From Gammaproteobacteria bacterium (GTDB lineage Bacteria > Pseudomonadota > Gammaproteobacteria > DSM-16500): a DNA stretch of 64,000 nucleotides. Position 1 is the first letter of the stretch; every line of letters begins with the position of its first letter. Shown here in pieces: positions 8,406 through 17,722 of the stretch. Under the pieces are notes generated by a model. The model made no database searches. It saw nothing but the letters and a program-made list of their open reading frames with translations, and was not told where the DNA came from. The stretch is from NCBI GenBank assembly GCA_021156085.1, contig JAJNBC010000004.1, positions 1 through 64,000 on the forward strand. The letters are read 5' to 3'. A program made the position numbers and the translations under genes.

Positions 8406-9920
8406 ATGGATATATTAAAAAAACTCAACCTTAATTCTCTCAATTTTGGTGCTTGCACGGGTGAAAAAGAGTGGTCCAATACAATCACGGAGGGTGAATT
8501 AGTCTCTTACAATCCTGCCACAGAAAAACCCATTGCCTCTATTTATCAATGCGCGAAGGCAGATTATGAAAATATTGTAATCCAAGCCGAAAAAAATTTT
8601 TTAATATGGCGTCAAGTACCTGCTCCGAAACGAGGAGAAATCCTACGCTTAATAGGAGAGGAATTACGTAAACAAAAAGATAGGTTAGGTAGTCTAATTT
8701 CACTTGAAATGGGTAAATCAAAAAAAGAAGGCGATGGAGAAGTACAAGAAATGATTGATATGGCAGATTTTGCCGTAGGCCTTTCTCGCATGTTATATGG
8801 AAAAACCATGCATTCCGAACGGCGAGCACATAGAATGTATGAACAATGGCAGCCACTCGGGATAGTAGGAATCATTAGCGCATTTAATTTCCCAGTAGCC
8901 GTGTGGGCCTGGAATGCATTTCTTGCAGCTATTACTGGTAACACCGTAATTTGGAAACCTTCTCCTAAAACACCGCTTTGCGCTCTCGCCGTGCAGCATA
9001 TTTGCAACAAAATCATGGCTCAGGAAAAACTAACTGGCCTTTTTTCTGTATTTATCACGGATAATAATACACTTGCTGAACATTTCGTGAGTGATCCACG
9101 TATCTCTCTCGTCTCCTTCACTGGATCGACTGCCATTGGTAAACAAATAAGTAAGCTCGTAGCCCATCGCTTAGGAAAATCTTTACTAGAACTAAGCGGA
9201 AATAACGCCGTCATCGTAGATGAAACTGCTGATTTACAATTAGCTGTGCCTGCTATAGTTTTTGGTGCAGTAGGTACAGCGGGGCAACGCTGCACTACAA
9301 CCAGGCGTCTGATCGTCCAAGAAAAAATTTATGATAAGCTAATTTTCAAATTAGTGAATGCTTATAAAAAAATAACTATCGGTAATCCCTTAGACGAGAA
9401 AAACCTATTAGGCCCATTGATTGATGCGGCCGCTGTTGAAAACTATATAACAACTCTAGAGGAGGTAAAAAAAAGGGGAGGGAAAATTCTATTTGGGGGT
9501 CAACAAATTCGAGGAGTAGGTTATTATGTCGAACCTACTTTAGTTGAAGCTAAAAATGAATGGGATGTGGTACAACGCGAAACATTCGCTCCTATTTTAT
9601 ATATTATGAAATACAAAACACTAACAGATGCTATTACTATGCAAAACCACTCTCTTTACGGCTTATCTTCTTCTCTCTTCACCAATCAACTACAACATGC
9701 TGAATTATTTCTTTCTGCCTGTGGAAGTGATTGCGGCATTGCTAACATCAATATAGGTACATCCGGTGCCGAAATCGGCGGGGCTTTTGGTGGAGAAAAA
9801 CAAACTGGAGGCGGCCGTGAGGCAGGCTCCGATGCGTGGCAAGCCTATATGCGACGGCAAACAACGACGATTAACTGGAGTGATAAATTACCATTAGCAC
9901 AAGGCATCAAATTCGAATAA
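8406..9920 (+). CDS. Aldehyde dehydrogenase, antiquitin / aminoadipate-semialdehyde type
   Basis: The 504-residue NAD-dependent aldehyde dehydrogenase is closest in sequence to the ALDH7A1/AmaB group. It shows [16 protein letters not shown], the cofactor-binding [12 protein letters not shown] (about 238-249), [11 protein letters not shown] with the general-base Glu, and [13 protein letters not shown] with the catalytic Cys near residue 298. The C-terminus [17 protein letters not shown]...PLAQGIKF is the antiquitin signature. The expected reaction is alpha-aminoadipate 6-semialdehyde to alpha-aminoadipate in lysine catabolism, fitting the preceding gene. About 70 bases after the stop a minor hairpin-like sequence begins, but no clear terminator is seen. 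Confidence 0.93.
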   Translation: MDILKKLNLNSLNFGACTGEKEWSNTITEGELVSYNPATEKPIASIYQCAKADYENIVIQAEKNFLIWRQVPAPKRGEILRLIGEELRKQKDRLGSLISLEMGKSKKEGDGEVQEMIDMADFAVGLSRMLYGKTMHSERRAHRMYEQWQPLGIVGIISAFNFPVAVWAWNAFLAAITGNTVIWKPSPKTPLCALAVQHICNKIMAQEKLTGLFSVFITDNNTLAEHFVSDPRISLVSFTGSTAIGKQISKLVAHRLGKSLLELSGNNAVIVDETADLQLAVPAIVFGAVGTAGQRCTTTRRLIVQEKIYDKLIFKLVNAYKKITIGNPLDEKNLLGPLIDAAAVENYITTLEEVKKRGGKILFGGQQIRGVGYYVEPTLVEAKNEWDVVQRETFAPILYIMKYKTLTDAITMQNHSLYGLSSSLFTNQLQHAELFLSACGSDCGIANINIGTSGAEIGGAFGGEKQTGGGREAGSDAWQAYMRRQTTTINWSDKLPLAQGIKFE

Positions 9921-9987
9921 CATACGAGGATCCGTTAAAAATTTACTCAAGTCTGTTAAGGAAGGTTGATAATTTAACATTATAGAG

Positions 9988-10152
9988 TTGATAAATAAGA
10001 GGAAAATCCTAGAATTGTTGTTTCCTCCTGAAATAAAACGAGTTTGCGAGGACCCGCTTGAGGCTCTCTATGAGCTAGGCTCAAAGCTACTAATGAAGAT
10101 ATTTAAATCGCTTGATCAAATAAAGCGCATTGTGTATAATATATACATTTGA
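9988..10152 (+). other. Possible 54-codon ORF or gene relic
   Basis: A frame from TTG 9988 to TGA 10152 encodes a charged helical peptide (FPPEIKRVCEDPLEALYELG in the middle). It lacks a good ribosome-binding site and overlaps the predicted promoter of the next gene, so it may be a chance ORF or the remains of an older gene. The segment also contains a small hairpin, TTGAG...CTCAA, at 10058-10084. Confidence 0.2.
10112..10140 (+). promoter_or_regulatory. Sigma-70-type promoter for the 10.2 kb gene
   Basis: A -35 TTGATC (10112-10117) is separated by 17 bases from a perfect -10 TATAAT (10135-10140). The predicted transcript would start near 10147, giving a leader of about 100 bases before the GTG start at 10252. 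Confidence 0.6.
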
Positions 10153-10251
10153 TAGAAAATCTTCTTGCCGGCAGAAAATCAAAGTATGGCGCCCGCCTGG
10201 AAGAGAAGTCAACCGAGTAAAACACAGAAGCTTATAAAAGGAGAAATAAAA

Positions 10252-11388
10252 GTGCAGCCTAGAAAATTAACTTTTAACGTTTATTTTATAGCTCCCCGGG
10301 AGTACGATTTAGACGACTTTGAGAAATTCGACTTAAATAACTTAGACGGCTTAAACGACTTAGATCACTCACAGCTGATTGAGGGTGCTCTCTATTTTAC
10401 AATTAATAAATGTCATAATCAGTTCTATTTTACTATGTGCTGGCCGAAAGAGTATGTGGAGAGAGGCCTTAATCAAGAAAATATAGGGAATTGGGAGTGG
10501 ATTAATTTTCCGGATCTAGAATTCGTTCACCTTGCGCGTTTTGAAGAAAACTTACGGCTATTTTCTATCGATCGCGTTTCGGAGGAATGTAAACAAGAGA
10601 TAGACGCCTGTATTGAAGCTATGGAACAGCATATAAATATAACGGTGCAAACAATAGAAAGACAACGCCTTATACGTGATTTGTTTACTAAAGAAGAAGA
10701 AAAAAATATCAAAGAGTTTTTTGGTGCGCGTATACTCAATGATATAAAAAAACTAAGAACGGTTTTGTTTAATGGCTGGTGGGTAGATGGCACAGAGCAA
10801 TTTAATTTTAACGGAGTAGATGATGGCAACTTCGTGAAATTCGCCGCATTAATAGCCCAATTAAAGAAACTGCCCGATACCTCCCTCAACCCAGCGGATG
10901 CAGAGAAGAGATCAAACTTGAAAGCGATTGCAGCTGCAGCAGAAGCATTACAAAGTGGGCTACAATTTAACCCGAATGATGAGGACGATCAAAGAGAAAT
11001 ACAAAATAAGCTGGCAGTGCGTATTCTAGGCGCTATTTTAGCTACTGCGCCAGGAGCTCTCGCGGGATTTAAAGCAGGCGCAGCGTTGGGCGCGATAGCG
11101 GGAGGTGGCGTGGCTTCGGCGCCAACTGCCCTGATTGGAGGCGGTCTAGGCGCACTGGTGGGCGGGGTTTTAGGATTTTTTGCAGGTAATAAAATAGCGG
11201 TTTGTACAAGTGGACCTTATGCTAAACGTCGCTATGCGGAAGCTCGTTATTCTTCTCAGGTCGCGGCGACTGTGAGAAAAATTGCCGTTGTTCCAGCTGC
11301 AAGTGAGAACAGCCTTACTGAGAAAAGTTTTAGAGAGGGCAGTAAAACATCTACGAGCTTTTCCCCCTCCGCAGCAAATTGTCCTTAG
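10252..11388 (+). CDS. Hypothetical protein with C-terminal glycine-zipper membrane segment
   Basis: The preferred start is GTG 10252, preceded by AAAAGGAG at 7 bases, giving 378 residues; longer frames from TTG 10165 or ATG 10186 are possible. The N-terminal part has an Asp/Leu-rich run (DLDDFEKFDLNNLDGLNDLD), then a mixed alpha/beta region with many Trp and Phe. Residues about 250-320 form a glycine-zipper hydrophobic block (AGFKAGAALGAIAGGG, GGGLGALVGGVLGFFAG), likely two membrane-spanning hairpins, and the tail is Ser-rich. Similar glycine-zipper proteins are common among secreted or effector candidates of intracellular Legionellales, but I recognise no named family. It stands alone with its own promoter, convergent with the next gene (2-base gap). 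Confidence 0.75.
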   Translation: MQPRKLTFNVYFIAPREYDLDDFEKFDLNNLDGLNDLDHSQLIEGALYFTINKCHNQFYFTMCWPKEYVERGLNQENIGNWEWINFPDLEFVHLARFEENLRLFSIDRVSEECKQEIDACIEAMEQHINITVQTIERQRLIRDLFTKEEEKNIKEFFGARILNDIKKLRTVLFNGWWVDGTEQFNFNGVDDGNFVKFAALIAQLKKLPDTSLNPADAEKRSNLKAIAAAAEALQSGLQFNPNDEDDQREIQNKLAVRILGAILATAPGALAGFKAGAALGAIAGGGVASAPTALIGGGLGALVGGVLGFFAGNKIAVCTSGPYAKRRYAEARYSSQVAATVRKIAVVPAASENSLTEKSFREGSKTSTSFSPSAANCP

Positions 11389-11390
11389 AT

Positions 11391-11783
11391 TTAAGCTACA
11401 TCCATTTTTTTCTTCTCGACTTGCGCTTTATATTGGATTTTGGTTTTACAACAATATAAGTAGATAGCCGTTCTCCCACTGCCTCCAACTTCGTGAATGG
11501 AAATCTTAACAGCACGTGGTAAGGGAAATTGAGAAGGGCAAATAGACGATCCAGTATCAAAAGTAGTACCAAGAAGATAATTTTGTATTATCTGCTTGGG
11601 TGCATCTTCACAATTTTTTTTATCTACCACTAACTCATGTTCTACCGGAATAGGAGAAGTTAAATCCAATATAGCTGCCATACCTGATGAATCCATAGCA
11701 TGGCAACGAATAGATAGTAAGGCAAGCGCTACCACACTTATAAAATAATATAACTTATTAGGAAAATTTATCATTTTAAACAC
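11391..11783 (-). CDS. Small exported protein, unknown
   Basis: The 130-residue product has an N-terminal signal peptide (hydrophobic YYFISVVALALLSI, likely cleavage after CHA near residue 29). The mature part has several Cys (NCEDAP, SSICPS, YLYCCK), so disulfides in the periplasm are likely. It lies 14 bases after the LPS-kinase-like gene on the same strand and may be cotranscribed with it. No family is recognised. A GGAG (GAGGAGTG) lies about 9 bases before the ATG. Confidence 0.7.
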   Translation of the reverse strand: MFKMINFPNKLYYFISVVALALLSIRCHAMDSSGMAAILDLTSPIPVEHELVVDKKNCEDAPKQIIQNYLLGTTFDTGSSICPSQFPLPRAVKISIHEVGGSGRTAIYLYCCKTKIQYKAQVEKKKMDVA

Positions 11784-11797
11784 TCCTCTAAAATATG

Positions 11798-13282
11798 TTA
11801 ATTACTTAATAAATTATTAAATATTGCAGCTACCTTGGGATGATTTCGCCAGTTCTCCATAAAACGCTGGATATCTTTCTTAGCTGCTTTTTTAAATCCC
11901 CATTGTGTAATGTGTTCTCGCATGCTATCCAGATCAATTAGCAGGGGGTAACCCGACGAAAATAATATATTCGTCATTTTTAAGTCTCCATGCGTCATCT
12001 TTAATTCTGCTAATTTATTTAATAAATCTACGACCAGAGCAGCTTTTCTAACGTAAAACTCTTCTCCCTCATTTGCATCATAAGATGAGAAAAACTCTCC
12101 TAAATTTTTGCCTTCCACATATTCCATAATAAAATAGGATGTACCACGTAAGCCAAAAACCCGATTTTCAATATAAGCAACCGGTTTTGCAGTAGGCACA
12201 CCAAACAACCGCAAATATTGTGAAAAGCGCCAAGAAGCTTCCGCTCGCGTCAACCGTAAGCAGCGACGCAATCCATGCCAGCTATTTTTTATATTATAAC
12301 GTTTGACCACCCATGCTCGGCCCTCTACTATCACTTTAATAAGTGTTGCACTTCGACCCTTTTTTAAAAAAACAATATCTGGCAATGTGAATAATTTTTC
12401 TGGCTCATGAAAAAAATCCACCAGCGCAGGCGACTGGTATTCACGATCATAAACGATTAATCGATTAAAAAGATTAATTCTAATAAAAGCTGAACAAGTT
12501 CGTATGATTTTATTCTGATAATGCGACCAACGCTCTTTATTTTTTTTATCAACCAATTCTTTTAATAAATCAAAATCCGCTTTCTTGGCAAGCCAGCCAC
12601 GAGCCTTTGCATATGCCTTAAAAAGCTGACACTGTAACTGCTGCGTGCCCACACCTAATTGCGCAAAGAACAAGCTTAAATTATCCATACTTTTGGCTTT
12701 ACTCAAAGCGCCAGAAAATGATTCAATCCCACCGCCATCTAAAGTATAAATCAACTTTTCGGTTACAAGGAAATTCTTAAAATGTAAATCATGCTGCAGG
12801 ATGCCTGATACATGCTGGGTGGCTAGTTCTACAATAACTTGGTGCATTAAAGCTGAAAATAGATCGGTATTTCTTTGCTCTTGCCAAATCACTTCCAGAT
12901 TGATTGCTTGAGTTACTCTCTCAAATAATAATACTTGAATACGTTGCTGGGATGCACTTCCTTGATAGAGCAAGCAAGGCACTGGCACATTTGCATGTGT
13001 TAATGCATTAACACCTAACACATCACGCTTTAAATGCCGTTTAGATTGACCGCGCTCATAAAATAATTTGGCAACAACTTCTTTATTTCCCCACTGACCA
13101 AAAGCAACTAATCGCTTGCCAGGAAGAATACGAATAATATCATGACAATACAAACGTTCAGCACTATCACTCAATAACAATTGAAAAGGCGCAGAAATTT
13201 CTGTTTTAGCAGATTTTAGTATTTCCCATGATAATTCTGAGATAGCATTATCATGAATGCTTTCTGCATAATTTCTCGCCAC
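11798..13282 (-). CDS. Tandem LPS-kinase-like (InaA/WaaP-type) protein with two kinase domains
   Basis: The 494-residue protein holds two protein-kinase-fold modules of the lipopolysaccharide kinase (InaA/KdkA/WaaP) family. Module 1 (about 20-240) has the catalytic loop LQHDLHFKNFL and YTLDGGGIE in the metal-binding position. Module 2 (about 285-490) has WVVKRYNIKN with the ATP-binding Lys, YFIMEYVEGKNLGE, THGDLKMTNILF and LLIDLDSM. The start overlaps the end of waaP by 32 bases, so they are one operon with waaG. The likely role is phosphorylation of LPS-core sugars (heptose or Kdo) at the inner membrane. Both modules keep the HxD-type catalytic Asp and the downstream Asp, so both may be active. 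Which sugar each modifies cannot be read from sequence. Confidence 0.88.
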   Translation of the reverse strand: MARNYAESIHDNAISELSWEILKSAKTEISAPFQLLLSDSAERLYCHDIIRILPGKRLVAFGQWGNKEVVAKLFYERGQSKRHLKRDVLGVNALTHANVPVPCLLYQGSASQQRIQVLLFERVTQAINLEVIWQEQRNTDLFSALMHQVIVELATQHVSGILQHDLHFKNFLVTEKLIYTLDGGGIESFSGALSKAKSMDNLSLFFAQLGVGTQQLQCQLFKAYAKARGWLAKKADFDLLKELVDKKNKERWSHYQNKIIRTCSAFIRINLFNRLIVYDREYQSPALVDFFHEPEKLFTLPDIVFLKKGRSATLIKVIVEGRAWVVKRYNIKNSWHGLRRCLRLTRAEASWRFSQYLRLFGVPTAKPVAYIENRVFGLRGTSYFIMEYVEGKNLGEFFSSYDANEGEEFYVRKAALVVDLLNKLAELKMTHGDLKMTNILFSSGYPLLIDLDSMREHITQWGFKKAAKKDIQRFMENWRNHPKVAAIFNNLLSN

Positions 13283-14036
13283 GTTTCTTCACCTTTAACC
13301 AAAATAATTTTTCTTTATTCATCATGTCACGCAAAGAATTACCATGATATGCTTTGATAAAACGCAGCAAGTCTCTAGACGTCAATCCAATGTGATGACT
13401 AGAAAAATATAGCCCCGCTAAATCTTTTACAATCCATCGCCGAGGCGTACGTTTACGAAGCCCCGCACGATGTAAATCAATTAAATAAAGCTTAGGGCCT
13501 GCATTCACAGATGCAGACAAATCCAATAAAAAATGACAAATATAAAAATCCCTATGGTTAATGCCATTTGAATGTAAGGAAAAAGCAATACGTGCCACTT
13601 CTTTAATTAATTTTAGTTTATCAGAAAAAGCAAGTGGACGTTGTTTCCATGTTTTAACTAATTCTTCTAGACTGCTACTTTGGGAAATTTCTCGAGTAAT
13701 AATAAAAGAACGTAGAGTCGCTGGATTAACACCACGACAACCATAGCCAACCACTTCCGGCACAGGAATATTGAATTCTTTTAATTTTTTCAACGCCAGC
13801 CATTCATTTTTGGCACTAAGCACGGGAGCCCGCAATTGGAAAATATTTTTGATTATTTCTTTCCAACCTATGCCCTGATGCTGTTTAATAAAATAAATAT
13901 GCTCCCCTAAAATAATGCGCTGCGTTCGCCTGCCCTCAAGGGCGCGGTAGATCTCACCTTTCAAATTCATGATTTGATCGAATCCCGCAGAGGTAGCAGG
14001 AAAATATTTTTTAATTTCAGGATGTAATATTAGCAA
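13251..14036 (-). CDS. waaP: Lipopolysaccharide core heptose(I) kinase WaaP/RfaP
   Basis: WaaP phosphorylates heptose I of the LPS inner core. The best start is TTG 14036: AAAGG lies 8 bases upstream and the resulting 261 residues match the E. coli length (about 265). A longer ATG frame from 14087 reaches further into waaG and adds a non-homologous hydrophobic stretch. Conserved features are LKGEIYRALEGRRTQRI near the N-terminus, KEIIKNIFQLRAPVLSAKNEW, the catalytic INHRDFYICHFLLDL, LYLIDLHRAGLRKRTPRRW and KDLAGLYFSSHHIGLTSRDL. It overlaps waaG by 20 bases and the double-kinase gene by 32, a tightly coupled LPS-core operon. Confidence 0.93.
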   Translation of the reverse strand: MLILHPEIKKYFPATSAGFDQIMNLKGEIYRALEGRRTQRIILGEHIYFIKQHQGIGWKEIIKNIFQLRAPVLSAKNEWLALKKLKEFNIPVPEVVGYGCRGVNPATLRSFIITREISQSSSLEELVKTWKQRPLAFSDKLKLIKEVARIAFSLHSNGINHRDFYICHFLLDLSASVNAGPKLYLIDLHRAGLRKRTPRRWIVKDLAGLYFSSHHIGLTSRDLLRFIKAYHGNSLRDMMNKEKLFWLKVKKRGEKLCRKHS

Positions 14037-15159
14037 TGCTGTTACCTTTATTATGAATAGCTTCAATAGCATCCACTGCTTTTTCAATTAAACTATAAAT
14101 ATCAGCCTGTTGAATAAAGGCCAATGCATTTTTCTTCCAAGTCATACGCTCGAGAGAGAACAACATATCCCTCAATGCTTGATTCAATTCAATTTGTTTA
14201 AATGGCGACGCTAACACTATACCAGCTTGCGCTTCATTTATATAATTTGCATAGCCACATATATCTGTTGTTAGGACAGGAAGTCCAGCCACGAGTGCTT
14301 CTAGTAATACCGTGCCAGTATTTTCATTATAAGCAGGATGCACTAATATATCTGCGGCTAATAAGAAATCTGCCACGTCGTGGCGTCCACCTAAAAACTT
14401 AATTCGAGAAGCAATCCCTAATTTTTTTGCCTGTCGTTGAAATAATTTGGGATCATCTTTGCCAATAACATACACATAAGAAAAATTTCTTAATTTATCA
14501 GGCAATGCAGCATAAGCTAACAAAACACGATCTAAGCCCTTTGTTTTAAAGCCCGAGCCAATCAATAATAATATAAATTCATTTTTATTAATTCCTAATT
14601 TTTTCCTTATATCACTCCGAATAGTAGCTGCGTTATCGGGTGCAACACGATCTTTTTGGATACCTGGAGGTAGTAACTGAAAACGCTCCCGGGGAGTTTC
14701 ATAAAAATGAATAAATTCTGCTTGCTGGGCTTTAGATAATAGTAAAATTTGAGTACGGGCATTGGCAGAAAATACAGATTCTTCATAAGCAATTAAATGT
14801 CGATATCTAGGCGTTAATCGGTACCATGCACCATGCTGCCGCCTGGCTTTTGCTTGATAGCAAGTATCAGCTGCATAATACACATCTAAGCCTGGCATTT
14901 TATTAAAGCCAACAGCTAAATCATAGTTGGTTAGTTGCGGTTGAATTTTCCTAACAAATTGCTGGGCACGTGTGTGGTTCTGCCGACTGCTCACGGGAAT
15001 AATATTAACTGAAATATCAGGCTCTGCATTCCCTTCCCATGCCATTGTCAATACATCAACCTGATGTCCGCGACGTACGCATTCTCTAGCAATCCGCAGA
15101 AAATCTCGCTGCAATCCCCCGAATGGAAAATACTTAAAAAGACAAAAAACAAGTCTCAT
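14017..15159 (-). CDS. waaG: LPS core glycosyltransferase, WaaG family (GT4)
   Basis: The 380-residue GT-B glycosyltransferase starts at ATG 15159 (MRLVFCLFKYFPFGGLQRDF), with GGA 7 bases upstream; the frame continues to 15216 but that extension looks non-coding. WaaG/RfaG features are the N-terminal KYFPFGGLQRDFLRIA, CRRGHQVDVLTMAW-like strands, AVGFNKMPGLDVYYAAD, and the donor-site EX7E motif region HPAYNENTGTVLLEALVAGLPV (about 280-300). It transfers the first hexose to the heptose core on the cytoplasmic face of the inner membrane. It is the first gene of the waaG-waaP-double-kinase operon. Confidence 0.93.
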   Translation of the reverse strand: MRLVFCLFKYFPFGGLQRDFLRIARECVRRGHQVDVLTMAWEGNAEPDISVNIIPVSSRQNHTRAQQFVRKIQPQLTNYDLAVGFNKMPGLDVYYAADTCYQAKARRQHGAWYRLTPRYRHLIAYEESVFSANARTQILLLSKAQQAEFIHFYETPRERFQLLPPGIQKDRVAPDNAATIRSDIRKKLGINKNEFILLLIGSGFKTKGLDRVLLAYAALPDKLRNFSYVYVIGKDDPKLFQRQAKKLGIASRIKFLGGRHDVADFLLAADILVHPAYNENTGTVLLEALVAGLPVLTTDICGYANYINEAQAGIVLASPFKQIELNQALRDMLFSLERMTWKKNALAFIQQADIYSLIEKAVDAIEAIHNKGNSIANITS

Positions 15160-15358
15160 ATAGATCCGTAAACAATCGTAATTCGTATTTAAAAAAAACA
15201 TATTATAACTGATCATTCATTTTATATCTTTTAATTAGTCCCAATTTTGGCCAAATACTGATCTACAAATAAAAATTACCATTTCCTATTGACTACTCTC
15301 ACTCATATTTGCTATATTTTTGAACACTTGTATTGAATTTCAGCCATTGAGGCCTCTT

Positions 15359-16168
15359 ATGAAAAAAATGCTTTTATCCTTAACTATGTTTTTATTTGCT
15401 AACGTTACCCTTGCTGGCCCCGCTTCTTCCATAGCAGCATCCTCTGCCGAGAATGACGCAGTCATTATAGATAGCCATCTTAAGGTAATATCCAGAACGC
15501 AAAATGAAGAAAATCATTTGTTAAATTACACTCTAAATTCTACTTATCCACAGATAATAGGTACTCCTTTACCTATTGCTGCCCAAAATTTCAATAAAAA
15601 AATAAATAACATGGTTAAGGCTGAAATAGAACAATTTAAAAATAATGTGAAACAAGATTTCCCTCACATACAAACTTTGCCCCAAGATGTAAGGAAGAAT
15701 ACTCTACAAATTGATTATGATGTGGATGTCATCCATCCTGAACACCTCTCCTTAGTCAGTGTGCGCTTAAATATTGAAGGAATGCAAGCTGGCCGAGCAC
15801 ATCCTTTTCATCTCTATCGGGTACTTAATTTTGATTTGACTCATAACAAAGAATTAGTGCTCAATGACTTATTTAAACCTAAAACAAATTATTTGCATGC
15901 GCTATCAAATTACAGTAACAAAAAATTGAATTCTTCATTAAAAGATAAATGGATGATTGCTAAGGGCACTAAAGCAAATCAAGCAAACTATAAAAACTGG
16001 AATATTCAGGCAGATTCAATTTTAATTACGTTTGACGAATACCAAGTGGCACCTTATAGCAACGGACCTCAAGAAGTTGAGATTCCTTTCGGCGAGTTAA
16101 AAAATATTTTCTCTCCACAAGCTCTTATTATTTCTAGAGCCAAAGACGCGTCAAGCACTTTAGGATAA
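15359..16168 (+). CDS. Exported DUF3298 / RsiV-like protein
   Basis: From ATG 15359 (GAGG about 7 bases upstream) the product is 269 residues with a Sec signal peptide (KKMLLSLTMFLFANVTLAG, cleavage near residue 20). The mature part matches the DUF4163-DUF3298 pattern seen in RsiV and PdaC: NYTLNSTYPQIIG, an alpha-helical middle, then VRLNIEGMQAGRAHPFHLYR, NKELVLNDLFKP and ITFDEYQVAPYSNGPQEVEI. It would be periplasmic. Its function in gram-negatives is not established; some relatives bind lysozyme or act on peptidoglycan. It ends 6 bases before proC and may share a transcript with it. Confidence 0.8.
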   Translation: MKKMLLSLTMFLFANVTLAGPASSIAASSAENDAVIIDSHLKVISRTQNEENHLLNYTLNSTYPQIIGTPLPIAAQNFNKKINNMVKAEIEQFKNNVKQDFPHIQTLPQDVRKNTLQIDYDVDVIHPEHLSLVSVRLNIEGMQAGRAHPFHLYRVLNFDLTHNKELVLNDLFKPKTNYLHALSNYSNKKLNSSLKDKWMIAKGTKANQANYKNWNIQADSILITFDEYQVAPYSNGPQEVEIPFGELKNIFSPQALIISRAKDASSTLG

Positions 16169-16174
16169 TATACC

Positions 16175-17005
16175 TTGTCTCACCTTTTCCTTAAGAACAC
16201 AGAAAATATCACTATTGTCGGCGCGGGCAACATGGGAAGCAGCTTGCTAGAAGGGCTGCTTACAAAGCAGTATCCTTCAGAGAAAATAACGATCACTGAT
16301 GTTTCCGTAGAAAAACTTAATCAAATAAAAAAACGATTTAATGTCAATACCACTACAAATAATTTAGACGCCACTGAAAAATCAGACATCATCATTTTTG
16401 CTATTAAACCCCAAATCTTCTCCAAAATTGCCTTAGAATTATCCGTTTCAATACAACAAAAAAAACCGCTTGTCATTTCAATAGCAGCAGGCATCACCGT
16501 ATCCAGCATTCAGAATTGGCTAGGCGGAGAAATCCCAATTATACGTAGTATGCCCAATACCCCCGCTCTCATTGGTTGCGGCGCAACAGCATTATTTGCT
16601 AATGACTACATCACACAAAAGCAACGACATCTTGCTGAAACTATTTTACGCGCCGTAGGGATAACTCTTTGGCTAGATGAGGAAAAATTAATTGATGCAG
16701 TCACAGCATTATCAGGCTCTGGCCCTGCCTATTTTTTCTTAATAATTGAAGCATTGCAACAAGCAGGCGAACGATTAGGCTTATCAAAGGAATTTTCTCG
16801 TCTTTTGACATTACAAACAGCTTATGGTGCCGCACGAATGGCATTAGAAAGTGAAAAAAGCATTACAGAATTACGGAAAGCAGTGACCTCACCCGGAGGA
16901 ACCACTGAACAAGGAATTAAAATACTTGAAGAAGCTAATATTCGAGAAATTATGGCAAAAGCCACGTTAGCCGCAAAGAAACGTGCCGAAGAACTGGGAT
17001 CATAA
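16175..17005 (+). CDS. proC: Pyrroline-5-carboxylate reductase
   Basis: ProC catalyses the last step of proline synthesis: reduction of pyrroline-5-carboxylate with NAD(P)H. The 276 residues have the Rossmann motif ITIVGAGNMGSSLLEG, FAIKPQIFSKI, IIRSMPNTPALIGCGATALF, and the C-terminal signature TALSGSGPAYFFLIIEALQQA followed by AVTSPGGTTEQGIK. The start is TTG 16175 with AGGA about 9 bases upstream. The stop overlaps the rdgB start (TAATG). Confidence 0.96.
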   Translation: MSHLFLKNTENITIVGAGNMGSSLLEGLLTKQYPSEKITITDVSVEKLNQIKKRFNVNTTTNNLDATEKSDIIIFAIKPQIFSKIALELSVSIQQKKPLVISIAAGITVSSIQNWLGGEIPIIRSMPNTPALIGCGATALFANDYITQKQRHLAETILRAVGITLWLDEEKLIDAVTALSGSGPAYFFLIIEALQQAGERLGLSKEFSRLLTLQTAYGAARMALESEKSITELRKAVTSPGGTTEQGIKILEEANIREIMAKATLAAKKRAEELGS

Positions 17006-17613
17006 TGACTACCACTGTGGTTTTTGCAAGCAATAACTCAGGAAAAATTCTTGAACTACAACCATTGCAAAAACAATTTAATATCAACATTGTACCGCAA
17101 GCTGTCTTAGGCGTGAACAACACTCCGGAAACAGGGATGACTTTTATAGAAAATGCTTTAATAAAAGCCCGCCATGCCTGTCAGATAACTGGCTTGCCTT
17201 CCATTGCGGATGACTCCGGCCTACAAGTGGGCGCCTTAAATGGAGCCCCTGGTATTTATTCCGCACGTTATGCAGGAGATAATGCAACCTCCCAAAATAA
17301 TATTAAAAAACTATTAAATGAATTAATAAATGTACCTCCCGAAAAACGGCAAGCGCGTTTTTATTGCGTTCTGATTTATATGGCAAATGCAACAGATGCT
17401 ACACCGCTAATATGCGAAGGCATATGGGACGGCCTCATCTTACAAGAACCCAAAGGAAATAATGGATTTGGTTATGATTCTATTTTTTGGGATCCTATAA
17501 AAAATATCAGTGCTGCAGAATTAGCCAGGGAAACAAAAAACAAATATAGTCATCGCGGATACGCTTTAAAATTACTGATAGATAAATTACAAAACATCTT
17601 ACCTCGTGTTTAA
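17005..17613 (+). CDS. rdgB: Non-canonical purine NTP pyrophosphatase (RdgB/HAM1)
   Basis: RdgB hydrolyses dITP, XTP and related nucleotides to keep them out of DNA. The 202-residue product has the family hallmarks: VFASNNSGKILEL at the N-terminus, ETGMTFIENALIKARHA, IADDSGLQVGALNGAPGIYSARYAG, GNNGFGYDSIFW and the C-terminal SHRGYALKLL. It overlaps proC by one base and is likely translationally coupled to it. Confidence 0.96.
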   Translation: MTTTVVFASNNSGKILELQPLQKQFNINIVPQAVLGVNNTPETGMTFIENALIKARHACQITGLPSIADDSGLQVGALNGAPGIYSARYAGDNATSQNNIKKLLNELINVPPEKRQARFYCVLIYMANATDATPLICEGIWDGLILQEPKGNNGFGYDSIFWDPIKNISAAELARETKNKYSHRGYALKLLIDKLQNILPRV

Positions 17614-17722
17614 GACACCCCCTTCAAGGTTCGTCGCCTAACTCTTTGAAAAAAAGGTGGGACTCTGAGGCTAACTATGCTATTGTTCCGGGGATTCCTT
17701 GTTTGGATAAAGGTGAAGGTGT

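Noticed and set aside
9921-10111. Terminator after the aldehyde dehydrogenase gene
   Set aside because: The hairpin TTGAG...CTCAA at 10058-10084 has no T run and lies inside a small open frame, so I do not call it a terminator.
11282-11467. 61-codon ORF overlapping the end of the glycine-zipper gene
   Set aside because: It overlaps two better genes on both strands and has no start signal.
14037-14087. ATG-initiated longer waaP
   Set aside because: The extra 17 residues lie inside waaG, are not conserved with WaaP, and the TTG at 14036 has an ideal ribosome-binding site.
17614-17722. Terminator or riboswitch after rdgB
   Set aside because: Partial inverted sequence (CCTTCAA/TTTGAAAA) is too irregular and is not followed by a T run.
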